This document shows, piece by piece, positions 11,893-24,339 of a stretch of DNA of 64,000 nucleotides; the stretch's first letter is position 1, and each line of letters starts with the position of its first letter. This DNA comes from Saccopteryx bilineata (taxonomy: Eukaryota; Chordata; Mammalia; Chiroptera; Emballonuridae). Where the stretch lies: assembly GCF_036850765.1 (NCBI RefSeq), contig NC_089492.1:70925982-70989981 (forward strand), in the 5' to 3' direction. Under the pieces are notes generated by a model. The model did no database searches, was not told the DNA's origin, and worked only from the letters and a program-made list of their open reading frames with translations. The translations under genes and the position numbers were made by a program.

Positions 11893-12092
11893 TTTATATA
11901 AAACTTTTTTTATTATTCATTTTAGAGAGGGGGAAGGGAGAAAGAGAGAGAAAGAGAGAGAGAGAAGTGGGAGGAGGAGCAGGAAGCATCAACTCCCACA
12001 TGTGCCTTGACCAGGCAAGCCCAGGGTTTCGAACTGAAGACCTCAGCATTCCAGGTGGATGCTTTATCCAGTGCGCCACCACAGGTCAGGCT
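11893..12092 (-). mobile_element. SINE class C
   Basis: Reverse-oriented: attcattttagagaggggga, gcatcaactcccacatgtgc, head complement gcgccaccacaggtcagg. It lies directly against the class B SINE at 11532-11882, tail to head. Confidence 0.9.
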
Positions 12093-12159
12093 GGAAAATC
12101 TCAATCTTATTTTCTGTTCTTTGTATCCAAATTTCTTTTTGTCAAGGTTTAAAAAGTCA

Positions 12160-12434
12160 ATAATTTTATCTCTCTTTCTTTCTCTCTCTCTCTCTCTCAA
12201 ATCAATGGAAAAAATAAAAATAAAAAAGTCCCAGCCCAGTGGCTCAGTGGACAAAGCATCATCCTAGCATGCCAAGGTCATGGGTTCAATCCCTGGTCAG
12301 GGCACATATGAGAAGCAACCAATGAGTGCACAACTAAATAAAACAACTAAGTGGAACAAAGAGTTAATGTTTCTCTCTCTCCCTTCCCCTTTCTCTCTCT
12401 CTCTCTCTCTCTCCAATCAAAGGAAACATTTTTA
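12160..12434 (+). mobile_element. SINE class D with flanking CT repeat
   Basis: Head cccagcccagtggctcagtg at about 12230, catgggttcaatccctggtc, acatatgagaagcaaccaat, CT-rich tail. A second CT tract (12169-12198) followed by 'aaatcaatggaaa' just upstream looks like the tail of another, truncated copy. Direct repeats aaaaagtc flank the unit. Confidence 0.75.
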
Positions 12435-12646
12435 AAAATAAAAAGTCAGTAATACACCAGTATAGTACCCACTAAAGTAAATTTTTTAAATAATTACAAT
12501 TACCTTCTTCATTCTCTCACCTTCAGTTATCATCTGCCTGTCTTTCTCATATGTACTATTAACACACAACTGGCATGCCATCATGACCAACACAGAGACC
12601 GGCACACACAAATGCAGCACGGCAGAAGACTCGAGTCGATGCCTAC

Positions 12647-12806
12647 CTGGGTTGTTATTAACATTACTTTTGGGTGGTTTCTGCACGGGCTTGGGAAGCG
12701 CGGATTCAGTCAGAGCTTTATTAGCAACAGCTTGCTGAGCCTTCTTGATACTGCTCCCTTCCGATTCCCATGTCTGCTCACCGAGACTCAGCTGTACTGA
12801 GAACAT
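12647..12806 (-). CDS. STAU2: STAU2 coding exon, dsRBD1 core
   Basis: 160-bp exon. The minus-strand acceptor is tctctaag before ATGTTCTCAGTACAG and the donor is CCAG followed by gtaggc. It reads MFSVQLSLGEQTWESEGSSI, then KKAQQAVANKALTES, then a proline- and lysine-rich linker ending NVNNNP plus one base of glycine. The KKAQQAVANKAL helix is the conserved C-terminal helix of a double-stranded-RNA-binding domain, with the KKAxxxAA-type lysine patch that contacts the RNA backbone. It begins exactly with ATG, so it can join in frame to either upstream exon (18540-18670 or 43613-43678) and could serve as a start itself in a still shorter isoform. Confidence 0.96.
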
Positions 12807-13555
12807 CTTAGAGAAACACAAAGAGAGAGCAAAATATTAACATTGTTGAGGAAATCAAATGTGCTGTCCGAGAGAGAACAGATACAACATAGACTAAACA
12901 TTTTAGAGCTAGGGGTGACTTACAGATCATTTGCAACAAAAATCTTATTCTACCTCGTGAGAGAACTTTGAGATGGTGCCAAATTCTGTTCTATTCTATC
13001 CAAAGGTTTAAGGGCATGCATGTATATTTTGGGTTGAATAATTCAAGAAGAAATTGCTTGCCTAAATAGAATCATACTGTTAATGCCCTTCAAATGATCC
13101 TCACAAAAGTAGAATAAGTACAAAGCATTAAGAGAAACTATAAGAGGATCCAAAAGGCCCTTTCTCTGTAACAAATTCCTTTCACTTCATACTTAGCATG
13201 ATCAAGTCAATGAATCAGCAATCTTATCAAATATTATGTCACCAATACATTTCTCAATCCTCGACAACACTTAAGCAGTCACCAAATTCTGCCCATGTTA
13301 ACCTCGTAAGTATTTCGCAAACCTCTCTCTTCTGCCTACCAGGGACACTGCGTTGGAGTCAGTTGTGCCTCATCTTTTAGCTCAGATGTAATAAGCTCCC
13401 AGCGTACTGCTAATAAAATCAAATTCAAATTTGATTTTAAATTCAAATCCAGTGGCATTACCCCAACCAAGAACAGGTTAAAAACCTGAATTTCTCATAA
13501 AACAATTCCCAATTGCTGGTACTAAATGCCTATACTAAAAAAGATATCAGATAAG
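12807..13555. other. STAU2: STAU2 intron upstream of the dsRBD1 exon
   Basis: No repeat or gene recognised. In transcription sense this is the end of the intron before exon 12647-12806. Confidence 0.5.
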
Positions 13556-13559
13556 TTAA

Positions 13560-15350
13560 TTTAAGCTTCTACCTTAAGAAACTTGAAAAAGAAGAGCAAA
13601 TTAAATCGGAAGTAAACAAAAAAAAAGAAATTAATAAAGATAAAGGTAAAAATTTTTTAAAATAGAGAAAATATATCAATAAAATCAAAAGCTGGGTTTT
13701 TTTTTTGCAAAGATCAATAAAATTGGTAAACCTCTAGCTAAATTAATCATGAAAAAAAGAGAAGACACAAATAACCAATATCAGGAATAAGAGAGGTGAC
13801 ATCGCTACAGATTCTTAAAGTATTAAAAATATAACAAGGGAATGTTTTCTAGCAAGTTTATGCCAGTAACTTCAACAACTTAAGTTCCTTGAAAGACATA
13901 CTTTACTAAAAGCTCATTCAAGAAGAAAAAGGTAACCCCAATAGCCCTATATATGTTAAAGAAAATAAACATGTAGTTAAAACTCCACAAAGAAAACTCC
14001 AGGCCCAGATGGTTTCAGTGATAAATTCCACCAAATATTTAAGAAAAAAAGAATACCAATTTACACAAACTCTTCAAAAAACTGAAGAAGGAACTTTGCC
14101 CAACAGTCTGATTCTTGAAGCCAACATTACCTTGAGAGCAAAATCCAGAGTATGATACTACTAAAGTAAACAAAATAAAACAAAACTATTGGTCTAAACA
14201 CAAATCCTTAACAAAGGATTAAGAAATGGAATCCATCAATGTAGAAATGAGAATGAGTTCGTCTATTTTTATAGATGAACAATAATTAATAAAAATAGAA
14301 ACTAAAATATAAAAATACCACTGATAATGGCATCAAAAATATGAATACAAATAAATAGAAACATGAAATACTTAGAATAAACCTAGAAATATAAACTATT
14401 CAGTAAAAACTACAAAACACTGTTGATAGAAATTAAAGAGTAAATAAATTAGATATATGTTGTTAATGTGTTGGAAGATTAAATTTTTCTAACATGTTCA
14501 TTTTCACAAACTGAGCTATAGATTCACAGCAGTTCTATTCAAAATCCCAGCAGAATGTTTTAGAGAATGGACAAGCTGACTTTAAAATTCATATGAAGCC
14601 CTGGCCGGATAGTTCAGTTAGATCGAGCATCACCACAACACTCCAAGGTTTGTGTGTCTGATCCCCAGTCAGGGCACATACAAAAATCAACCAATGACTC
14701 AGGTTGGATGGCTCAGCTGGTTGGAGCATCATCCCAATACATAAAGGTTGCCGGTTCGACACCCCATCAGAGTATATGCAGAAACAAATCAATGTTTCTG
14801 CTTCTCTCTTTCCCTTCCTCTCTCTCTGGAACAAATAAATAAAGAATATTTAAATAAATAAAACAAAGAAGCATAATTTGGGGAAAAAAAAAAGAATCAA
14901 CAAATGAATGCATAAATGAGTGGAACAAATAGATATTTCCCTCTCTCTCTCTCTCTCTCTCCTCCCTTTCTTCTTTCTCAAAAAAATCAATAAATAAAAA
15001 AAGTGTTTTAATGGCAATTAAACCTACACATAAGACCTAACGTCAAACCTAAAACTATAAAACATCTAGAAGATAACACAGAAGAAAATCTTATGATCTC
15101 TGATGAGGCAAAGATTTCTTACCTCTGACACCAAAAGCACAATCTCTATGAGAACAAATGGATGTCCGAAGTCATCGAAATTAAAAACCGCTCTTCAAAA
15201 GACAGTGCTAAAAAAAAAAAAAGATCTGGCTCCAACTAGAAGGCAATACTTGCCAAGCAAATGTAATGAAGAGAGACTTGTCTGCAGGATATACAGAGTA
15301 ACATCTCAGAAGACTGCAGAGGAAAGCTTCGGGGCAGGAACAGTGTCTGT
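13560..15350 (+). mobile_element. Old L1 ORF2 fragment, split by SINEs
   Basis: Degenerate plus-strand L1 ORF2: 'caataaaatcaaaagctggg', 'ctccaggcccagatggtttc' (a hallmark L1 reverse-transcriptase region) and, after the SINE block, 'aaaacatctagaagataacacag'. Stops in all frames. Confidence 0.75.
14598..15002 (+). mobile_element. SINE class D with a second class D SINE nested inside
   Basis: The outer copy (head gccctggccggatagttcag) is broken after 'cacatacaaaaatcaacc' and resumes at about 14890 with 'aatcaacaaatgaatgc' and a CT-rich tail. Between them lies a second copy (about 14698-14885) with its own head, B box (ggttcgacacc) and A-rich tail. The repeated aatcaa(c)caaatga marks the target duplication. 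Confidence 0.8.
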
Positions 15351-17350
15351 CATGTAGTAGTTATTATTTTACCAAGGACTTTTTAAAATTCTATACACTT
15401 CTAAGAAGCAATAATAAAATCACCTGGGTACCTCTATAATCAACACAACTGCCAAGAATTTACAAATCATCATGCCATTATACCACACTAGAACGGGTAT
15501 TGGATTTCCTAAGTTACCGATGAGAAAACTGAGACTCCAAATGAGTTGCTCCAGCCCACACAAACTGGATGATGCAGGGCAAAGATCAAGCCTAGCAAAT
15601 CTAGCAAGATTAAAAACAAAGACTGCTTGGTTCAAGGCCCTGTGATCCTGCCTCCTCGGGGACACGTGCTCCAAAGCAAACCTCCTCGAAGAGCCAACAC
15701 CAGCACAGCACCTGTAACACTTGGTCGGGGACGCTAACAACTTAGCAAAGTAGGGAAATAAAGGAGGGAGAAATGCCATGTTATGTTATTCAGGGCTCTC
15801 TTCCTTATACCCTAAACCATAATAGCCTTCTTCTGAGATTTGAGAAAATCAAAACAACACTCTATAGAAAAAATAAAGAGCTGTGTTGGAATACCTAGGA
15901 GACACAGCAATGCCACGATAACTCACATAAGGTATTTAGCGTTCTATTAAAATGTGAGCAGAAAAACAAAAGGGGGCAAGGCAAAGGGTAAAACAATTAG
16001 TTTTAGTTAACAGTCACATACTGAAAGCCGCCGCAAGCAGGTCAGAGTCTGTGAGACTCAGTGGGGGAGCAAGGAGAGCACATGGACAGAAGTCAGGTCA
16101 TTGCTTCCCCTGTAAGAACATGGACCGCGGTGGGTCTCAGACACAGATGACAGGGAAGAAGGGGTGGGGGGGAAGGGCAGCTGGAGGCATGGCTTCAATG
16201 AGCGACAGAGGGGAGGGTCTAGTACCGAGAGTGGGGGTGCTACTTACTCTATAGACAGTGCAGCTGTAAATGAAAAGGACAGACCAGCTTCGGGTTTAGG
16301 CTGGTTCTGCCACGCAGGTAAAGACCAAGAGGGGAGAGAGTACTGCGGGCACACAGAAGGCGCATTGAAGTCAAGGGGGATAAGGAGCCAGGTGAGGGCT
16401 GAGGGGAGTGAGAAACAGTTAAAAAAAAAAAAGTGGTGGAATCAATGGACTTGTGGTGTGGAAGGACTACGGAAGCCAAACTACCAGAGGGGATGGACTG
16501 GAATATCAGGAGGTGTTGGAGAGATGAATGCTTGACATTATAAAATCATGGAGTCTTGCAGTTATTGGTAAAGACGAGGTCAAGAATATGACACAGGAAC
16601 GAGTGGAAGACAAGACAACTGGAGAAGTACAAAAGGGGCAACTAAGCATGCTGGAACAATCATCAATTCAGACAGTGACATCACCAAAAAATTAAAACAG
16701 GATGGGTGTTAGAAGAGAGTGAAAGTGAGCCATGAAAAACGTCACGGGATCACCCAGGTTAATGACTACCATGAGGGGACGAGGGGGGGGTGTCAGTCTG
16801 TTATAAAAATCAAAATGGTGGGGGGAGGGGGTCTCCAGGAAAAACACCTGGAATTAGCAATGAGGAGCAAAGAGGACCTTTACTGGAGGAACCATAAAAT
16901 ACAGAAATAAAATCTTTATTACCTCTAAACAAGCTCAGTCTAGTACATAGTAATGACCAACATATATCATTGCACAGCAATGACCACAAGTGAGAGAGCT
17001 GTATGGTCCTGTTGGGGGCCCAGTGGAGGGGTCAGAGAAGTTCCAGAGGTTCAGAAGATGTGATTTGTGAACTGGGAGTTAAAAAATGAATAAGAGCAAA
17101 AGGACCTTGTTTGTAGAAAGAGACTACAGTATAGGCAAAGCTGAGAGATGTGAAATAAACAAGAAATGCAAACAGTTCAACACAATTAGGGCCAGAAAGA
17201 GAATGAGGATGGAATGGGCATGGAAGAGGATGTATGACTAGACAAGTAGACCACGGCCATGATCTTTTTCTCTGCACAAAAGATATTATGTACAAATTAA
17301 ATTGTTGCCCAGAAATCCTTCATAAAAGCCTGTAATAGAAAACAAAATTG
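15351..17350. other. STAU2: STAU2 intron, mostly unassigned
   Basis: A short MIR-like stretch on the minus strand at about 15505-15600 (complement of a 'gtcacacagc...gaggaaactgag' type sequence). From about 16020 to 17260 the sequence is purine-rich and unlike neighbouring DNA but matches no family I recognise. Open frames here (for example 16164-16535) lack support. Confidence 0.35.
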
Positions 17351-17351
17351 A

Positions 17352-17690
17352 CAGATTATTTTTTTTTTTTACAGAGACAAAGCGAGAGTCAGAGAGAAGG
17401 ATAGATAAGGACAGACAGACAGGAACGGAGAGAGATGAGAAGCATCAATCATCAGTTTTTCGTTGCGGCACTTTAGTTGTTCACTGATTGCTTTCTCATA
17501 TGTGCCTTGACCGTGGGGCTACAGCAGACTGAGTAACCCCTTGCTCAAGCCAGCAACCTTGAGTCCAAGCTGGTGAGCTTTGCTCAAACCAGATGAGCCT
17601 GCGCTCAAGCTGGCGACCTCAGGATCTCGAACCTGGGTCCTCCGCATCCCAGTCCGATGCTCTATCCACTGCGCCACCACCCAGTCAGAC
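17352..17690 (-). mobile_element. SINE class B
   Basis: Reverse-oriented; target duplication caaaattga at 17343-17351 and 17691-17699. Head complement gcgccaccacccagtcag. Confidence 0.92.
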
Positions 17691-18177
17691 CAAAATTGAT
17701 GGTTTTTAATTTCATCTTATTTTCCTTCTTTAAAGGACATGCTAGAAAACAAATAACCTAATAGGCAGATGCTTTACAAAGATTAACCAACTTTTACAGA
17801 ATCAATTGCTTCCATATTATATTTATCATCATAATCTCCAACATCCAAGATTAAAAATGTACCAAGGAAATGTATGCGCAATTGAAATTTTTTTAAAACA
17901 GATGAATAAAGCTCAAACGTGAATACATTAGTTACAGATTGCTTTGCATCATGTACATGTGTAAACATATATGTATAAGGCTATATATAAATATAAGGTG
18001 CTTTTCCATTTAAAAGAACAATATTATAAGTGAATGCACAGATAATAACAATACTGGTTATACAACTTTTATAAATGGTGAGTCTCAGAATTAAACAATG
18101 GAAAGGATATCTCACTAGGTAACCACTGCTATACATGTTAACCACTGCTATGCATTTTTACTGTAGCAGCTATAATT

Positions 18178-18312
18178 TAATAGAAAGAGTGCTATACTTG
18201 GAAGCCAAAGAACACATGTTCAAATGTTGGCTCTGACATCTATGAAATATTAAGCAAGTCACTTCACTTGTCTGTGCCTTAGTTCCTTAATTTACAAAAA
18301 GAAAAATCAAGA
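18178..18312 (+). mobile_element. MIR (ancient tRNA-derived SINE)
   Basis: Core-like sequence: 'ggctctgacatctatg', 'gcaagtcacttcacttgtct', 'cagttcc' type ending. It is strongly diverged, as expected for a MIR older than placental mammals. Confidence 0.6.
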
Positions 18313-18539
18313 ACCCATATATCATGTGATTTTGTAAAGTGCTGTATCTGAGTTTTGTAAAGCATAATAAGCTACAAAACTGTTTAGTTATAGACTTCAA
18401 AATATTTTTAATGTAGAACTAAGAGCCTTCAGGCCATTGGCTTCCCCCTCACCCCAAAATAAAGCACAATTAAAACCTGAGGTACTAAGTCTGATAGACT
18501 TGGATAAGCATGTCTCACCACCTCTCTTCATAACCTTAC

Positions 18540-18653
18540 CTTCGAGTGAGCAGGCCCTCTTTCTTTCAGAAGTTTATACTGGGGTTGGACTCTATTGAAA
18601 CGGGCTAACTCATTTACCAGACACACTGGAGTTTTCTCTTTGGGGTTTGCCAT
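18540..18653 (-). CDS. STAU2: STAU2 start codon and N-terminus (long isoform)
   Basis: Coding part (38 codons) of the exon 18540-18670. It reads MANPKEKTPVCLVNELARFN, then RVQPQYKLLKERGPAHSK, and ends on a codon boundary at the donor gtaagg, so the next exon continues with MFSVQL. The segment CLVNELARFN...YKLLKERG is helix 1 and strand 1 of dsRBD1; without it the domain is incomplete. The start context is AAAATGG: A at -3 and G at +4, a strong Kozak match. This start is used when this exon is included. An upstream ATG in the 43613-43678 exon opens a short overlapping reading frame across it (see findings). Confidence 0.95.
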
Positions 18654-18670
18654 TTTATCTTGGAGAGAAG
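18654..18670 (-). other. STAU2: STAU2 5' untranslated bases of the MANPKEK exon
   Basis: Seventeen transcribed bases between the acceptor (ttatttacag) and the ATG at 18651-18653. Their length, not a multiple of three, puts the upstream ATG of exon 43613-43678 out of frame with the long-isoform ATG. Confidence 0.85.
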
Positions 18671-18953
18671 CTGTAAATAAAAAGGCTGTAAAGTTTTTGT
18701 CTTCTTGACTTTACAAAATGGAAGAAAAGCTCATTTTGACTCTTAGCTTAAATCAGATTATATATTTGAATTATTTTCACAAACTTATATAAAAATTCAA
18801 GTCATCTAATGTCTTCTATTACATGCAACAGAAATATGTATCACATTTTATACAACAACCTAAGGTAACTTTTTCCTAAGTACCTAAGTTGCTTTCTATA
18901 CATATATATAATAACAGCATGCTTAAAGATTTTAAAATAATATAGAATTATAT

Positions 18954-18988
18954 ATCACTTCTCAGCCTTTTGGCTAAGATCAAGTGTA
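18954..18988 (+). pseudogene. U2 snRNA 5'-end fragment
   Basis: 35 bases matching the first 35 of U2 snRNA with two changes (atcActtctcAgcc... instead of G at both), including TTTTGGCTAAGATCAAG. The similarity stops abruptly, there is no proximal sequence element that I can see upstream, and the rest of U2 is missing. It is a dead, truncated retrocopy inside STAU2 intron sequence, just downstream of the MANPKEK exon in genomic coordinates. Confidence 0.75.
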
Positions 18989-19588
18989 ATAATACAGGAT
19001 TGTAATAATTTCTAACTTATCTTGTAGCTTTCCTTTCCTCTTAAACAATTTTAGCATAAGCACATAATTCTCTTGATTCTTATTACTGTAATACTCAATT
19101 CTGTCTACCTTTTCTATCCTTTGATCCTTTATTTCCTCCTCATTTTGAGGGAGGCTATTAATAGAAAAGCTCAAGAGTTGGGAATCAAGTTCTAAATTCA
19201 AGTACTAGTTCTTTCATTAACTATTTTGCTGTACCTTCTTTTTCTTTTTTTAAACAAAATTTTGAAAGCATGAATAGAAAGAATAACTTAACAAACGCTC
19301 ATATCCTTAACATCCAGAACTGAAATTGATGTTTTCCATGTTTCCTTTAAGACATTAAAAATAATAAAATAAAATGACAGTTATTACCTTCCAGTTAAGT
19401 TCCCTATATCTATTCTAGAAACCACAATTATCTGAATTAGAATATATACTTCTGGGATATTTTAAATACATTTATATGCATGCATGCATATCCATAAAGA
19501 AAAACACAGTCTTGATATATGTGATTTTATAGTCACATAAATAGTAATGTAAGAATTATATTATTTTCACAACTTTCTTCACTCTTAA

Positions 19589-19846
19589 CCCTTTGAGTAG
19601 TACGAACATTCATGTATGTCCTCGTGGGAGATACGAGGGAATTGCATAACAAAAATTTTTATTTTAAAAATGTGTAAGGCAACATTAAAAAAAGGCAAAT
19701 GTATGTTCTCCTTGTTTCCAGAAATTGGTTATCAAACAAACATGATTTTAAGTTAACAAAACTGTAACTGGAACTATTTCATTTTTTTTTTAAAAAAACT
19801 CACTCCCGGGGTCAGCGAGCATGAAAAAAACTCACTACTCAAAGGG
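19589..19846. mobile_element. piggyBac-type MITE (copy 2), complete
   Basis: Flanked by TTAA at 19585-19588 and 19847-19850, with inverted ends CCCTTTGAGTAGTACGAAC and ACTACTCAAAGGG. 258 bp, non-coding. It is the undisturbed partner of the element at 2329-2917, 17 kb away; the two differ by point changes and a short left-arm difference in addition to the SINE. Confidence 0.88.
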
Positions 19847-19850
19847 TTAA

Positions 19851-21870
19851 TTATGTTTTTGAGATCCTAAATTAGATTCAGTGTATTAATTTTAACTGCT
19901 GTATAATCTCCATCACAATGTCATATCTATTTCTTAATCCATTCCTCTACTGACAGACATTTAGTTTGTCTCCAATTCTTCAGCCTTACAGGTTAAAAAA
20001 CACACTGCCAAATGGCACAGAGAACAATTGTCCCAAATTACCTTCCCCAGCAGCATGAGAATTACCATTTCCCTCCACCATGAAAACACACAGTGTGGTT
20101 GAGTATTTCAGTTTTTGATAATCTGATGTCTGCCAAATTGTATTCCACTATTGTTTTCTGCTTTCCCTACTATGTTAATTTGTGTCCACAATTACAAGTA
20201 AGGAACCATCTTCTCATTTTATTATTGATCATTTGGGTTTCCTGCTCTGAAAACTGCTTCTGTCCTTCTTTCTACTCATTATTTTATATATTATATTTAT
20301 CAATCTTTTATAGACTGTGCTTTTCAGGCCTCAAGGAATCCTTCCCTAACCTGCAAGGTCTTAATGATGTTTACTTAAATATACTAAGCCATCTATTCTT
20401 TATCTGTAAAATAAAGGTAACAAATCTATCCTACTTAACTCACATGCTGTGATAAGGTTAAGACTTTTAAATGTATGGTAATTCTGAATTCTACCGCAAT
20501 CATTTCAGCTTCAGAATATTTTCCTAATACTATATTATTTCATGCTATCTTTTTCCTTCATCTCACTTATAGACACATTTAATTGCTTTTTAGTTTTTCT
20601 TCCATCTCCCATGAATCAGTGTTAAATAACATGCACGTAGATTACTTCCTGCTCAGTTAAACTAGAGTCACAACGTATGGAGAATACATTAAATGAATAA
20701 AATAGCTGGTTTTAGGAACTTCATTTTCAAACAATCTATGGCAAGTTTTAATGTAGAAAACAGTATCTTTTAACTTTTTAATATTCTTTACAGGACTAAT
20801 AATTTGGTACAATAATTTGATCACAATCATTATGATTATGACATTACTTTATAAGAAAAGTACATAAATACCTAATAAGGCATAAGTAAAAGGAAAGAGA
20901 ATTAATCTAAGCCACCAACTATAGGATCAACACAGATGACAACTGATTCTACAATTGAACCATTCTCTAAGTGGTTTGCAAGCCCAAAAACAAACAAAAA
21001 AACCTAGAAATCATTCTTGTCTGGAACAACAGAAACACGACAAGAGTAAGTCAAGAGTTTTGAGGAAATTTACACTTTACTTACTCCAGTGTGTATCATT
21101 CAAATAAGCATTTTATAAATTGTACAAGAAAATCAGTCATTGTATCAAATACAAGGTGAACTGGGGCTATAATCAATTTTCATCCTTGCAGACCATGCCA
21201 GTAAATACTCAAGTACAATAGATAACACAGCTACCTGAATATCAGAAAAAGCAAAACAAAAAAATGACAAAGTTGATAAAAATGAGAAAAATATTAAAGT
21301 GTGGTAATAATCAGCCAATTTTGCATTAAAACTGAAAAACCATTTATACTGTTACTGTACAATTTTCATAACACAGCAATGCTGCATATTCATTGGTTAC
21401 ATTGCAAAAATGTGACAATTTTACAATATGAAAAATTTTAATAGCATAAACTTTAAATATATTAAAGGAAAGTGTTAACTATTGATATTAACACAGTATT
21501 AAACTTTGATTTTATTAATTTTGACTTTCTGCTTCATAAAAATAACATGAACCCAATAAAATATTTTACCATGTGACTGAAGTTTTGCTGTGTTAGGTAT
21601 GCAAAACACAATCATGATCTCACTCTAATAAAACTTTACAGCTAAAATCCAATTGTTTAAGTTAAAAAATTTAAAAATAATTAGTCCTAGTTGAAATCGT
21701 TTGTTTTACAAAATGACTAAACTTTAAATAGCTGTTCCTCCATTTAATCAGAAATCTTATTAGTATTAACTACTTGACAGAGCTCAGTGATAGATAATTC
21801 AAAAGTTAAACCAAAATTCTGATAAAAGCATCAACAAAATTATAAAATAAACTGGTCTATAAAAATTCAG
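19851..21870. other. STAU2: STAU2 intron, old LINE-like remnants
   Basis: About 19855-20080 resembles an old LINE 3' sequence ('attcctctactgacagacat'); 20370-20470 may be a MIR end. The rest is AT-rich without recognisable features. Confidence 0.35.
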
Positions 21871-21875
21871 ATCTA

Positions 21876-22277
21876 GCCTGATCAGGCAGTGGCACAAAGG
21901 ACAGAGCATCAGAGTGGGGCGTGGAGGTCCCAGGTTCGAAGTCCTAAAGTCGCTGGCTTGAGCGCAGGCTCACCAGCTTGAGCGTGGGATCGCTAGCTTG
22001 AGCATAGGATCATAGACATGACCCCACTGTTGCTGGCTTGAGCCCAAAGGTTGCTGGCTTAAAGCCCAAGGTCACTGGATTGAGCCCAAGGTCACTATCT
22101 TGAGCAAGGAGTCACTCACTCTGCTGTTGTTCCCTGGTCAAGGCACATATGAGAAAGCAATCAGTGAACAACTGAGATGCCACACGAAGAATTGATGCTT
22201 CTCATCTCTCTCCCTTCCTGTCTGTCTGTCCCTATCTGTCCCTCTCTCTGACTCTCCCTCTGTCAAATAAAAAAATA
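21876..22277 (+). mobile_element. SINE class B
   Basis: Head gcctgatcaggcagtggcac, six 'gctggcttgagc'-type modules, aaggcacatatgagaaagca, CT-rich tail. Confidence 0.9.
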
Positions 22278-22790
22278 ATTGAGATTTATACACTTAATTT
22301 ATATATCACTTTTTAGAAAAGTCAACAATTCAAAAAAGAGAAATATACGTACACTTGCTAAGAATGTCCTCAATGAAGCTATTTTGAAATCAGCGCCAAG
22401 TCAGTTTGGTAGCTGGAATAGCAGACGCCTGCTCAGAAGTAAATAAAATTAATAGTAATGGATTTGTTTTTGAGAGAACAAATGCCACATGATGGTAAAC
22501 AACCTGTTTTGGATCTCTCTGCCACTTATTGATATCTACAGGATTTGAGAAAGTACTTAAATCTTGTTTTCCTAGACAGTAAAATAGAAATGTTATTTTC
22601 ATATTACTGGATGGTGGTAGAGGTTAAATGAAATGATGTTAAGACTGCTAACAATGATAAGAATGCATTATTACTTTGATCATAAACAATTTGTTAAAAC
22701 ACTATAATCAAATATTTAAACAGTAACATGGTTTTATAAACTTTTTTCCATGGCTTTCTTAGCTAAAATATTCTGAGTTTAAATATTCTG

Positions 22791-23178
22791 GGCCCTGGCC
22801 GGTTGGCTCAGCAGTAGAGCGTCAGCCTGGTGTGCAGGAGTCCCGGGTTCGATTCCCGGCCAGGGCACACAGGAGAAGCACCCATCTGCTTCTCTACCCC
22901 TCCCCCTCTCCTTCCTCTCTGTCTCTCTCTTCCCCTCCCGCAGTGAGGCTCCATTGGAGCAAAGATGGCCCGGGCGCTGGGGATGGCTCTGTGGCCTCTG
23001 CCTCAGGTGCTAGAATGGCTCTGGACACCACAGAGCGACGCCCCAGAGGGGCAAAGCATCGCCCCCTGGTGGGCATGCCGGGTGGATCTCAGTCGGGCGC
23101 ATGCAGGAGTCTGTCTGACTGCCTCCCCGTTTCCAGCTTCGGAAAAATGAAATAAATAAATAAATAAATAAATAAATA
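22791..23178 (+). mobile_element. SINE class A
   Basis: Intact class A copy ending in (AAAT)n at 23149-23178, with a perfect 10-bp target duplication aaatattctg at 22781-22790 and 23179-23188. Exact CTCF-type core GCCCCCTGGTGG at 23061-23072. Confidence 0.95.
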
Positions 23179-23189
23179 AAATATTCTGT

Positions 23190-24330
23190 TACAATTAGCT
23201 GATTTTATATTCAAACAAATATACTTATTTAATATTTTTTATAAACATGTATTTGTTATTTTTCCACTGACTTATTATAACATTTTAAGTTGATTTTCCA
23301 CTAAAAATTTCCACATGTGATATCAGTTACATTAAGATTTCTCATATTATATCTTTGATATGAATGAAGTTTGTTTTTACATGTAACTCTGTAACTTTGA
23401 TAAGTGACATTGGTAAAATGACTATTTATAATAACAGTATCTGCACACTCAACAAAACCTAGATTTACTCTATTTTTTTTAGATAGATTCTATTCATATA
23501 TCTCTATAAAATGTTGTGCACTCTCTGGAACTTGAATCTCTAAACTCTATCAAAATAATGTAGTTCACAGTTTTCAATCAACAGGCAAAACCCCTATCCC
23601 AAAGGAGCTCAAAGTCCAGTACAACAAGAAATACAAACAATAAACCAATACATAAACTACAATGTGGTAAGTGCCATGTAAGGCAGTTACAGGAGCACAG
23701 GTAGTGAAGGGAGGGAGACAAAGTAGGTTTCAAAAGATAGTAATTTGATTAGTTAAGGAAAGTATAAATTCACCAAGTTAGCTAGGGAGGAAAAGAGCCA
23801 GTACACACCTGCCCACACATACAGGAGAAAGCAAATAAAACTAATCACGTGCTGGCAAATGCAAGTAGGTCATTAGCAGATGACAAAACGCATAAAAGGA
23901 AGTAGCAGAAAAAACTACGACCAAAATCCATCAAAACACACAAAGCTTCCTAAGCCAAAACAGAGGTGAGCAACGTTTTTAAAGTAGTTAAGTTGCAGCC
24001 AGAGCTGTTGCCAGCAAAGTCACCATCTACCTCACCTGCTGACAGAAGAGTCCGCTTCCATCCCTGGTCCCACAAATGACTTGGACAGTTTCTGTCTCTG
24101 CTGGCTCCCCTTCCCCTATTCCCTGCTATTGGAAGGGACTCATCCTAATTCCCCAGTAAAATAAAAAGAAAGAAAATAGAGTCAAAAGAGCAAAGGAATT
24201 TACCTCCCATGAGCCCTTGTCTTCTAGGAGGAATGTGACTCCTGTCCATTCCTACAACTAAAACAAACCTTGTAACTTCCAGTTAGACTATAACCCAAGG
24301 TGTTCCATGACAAATCGCCAAAAATCAAAC
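23190..24330. other. STAU2: STAU2 intron, nothing firmly recognised
   Basis: About 23570-23730 (aaaggagctcaaagtccag...gtggtaagtgccatgtaagg) looks like a common old mammalian repeat, not assigned. The rest is unremarkable. Confidence 0.35.
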
Positions 24331-24339
24331 TGCTCTATT

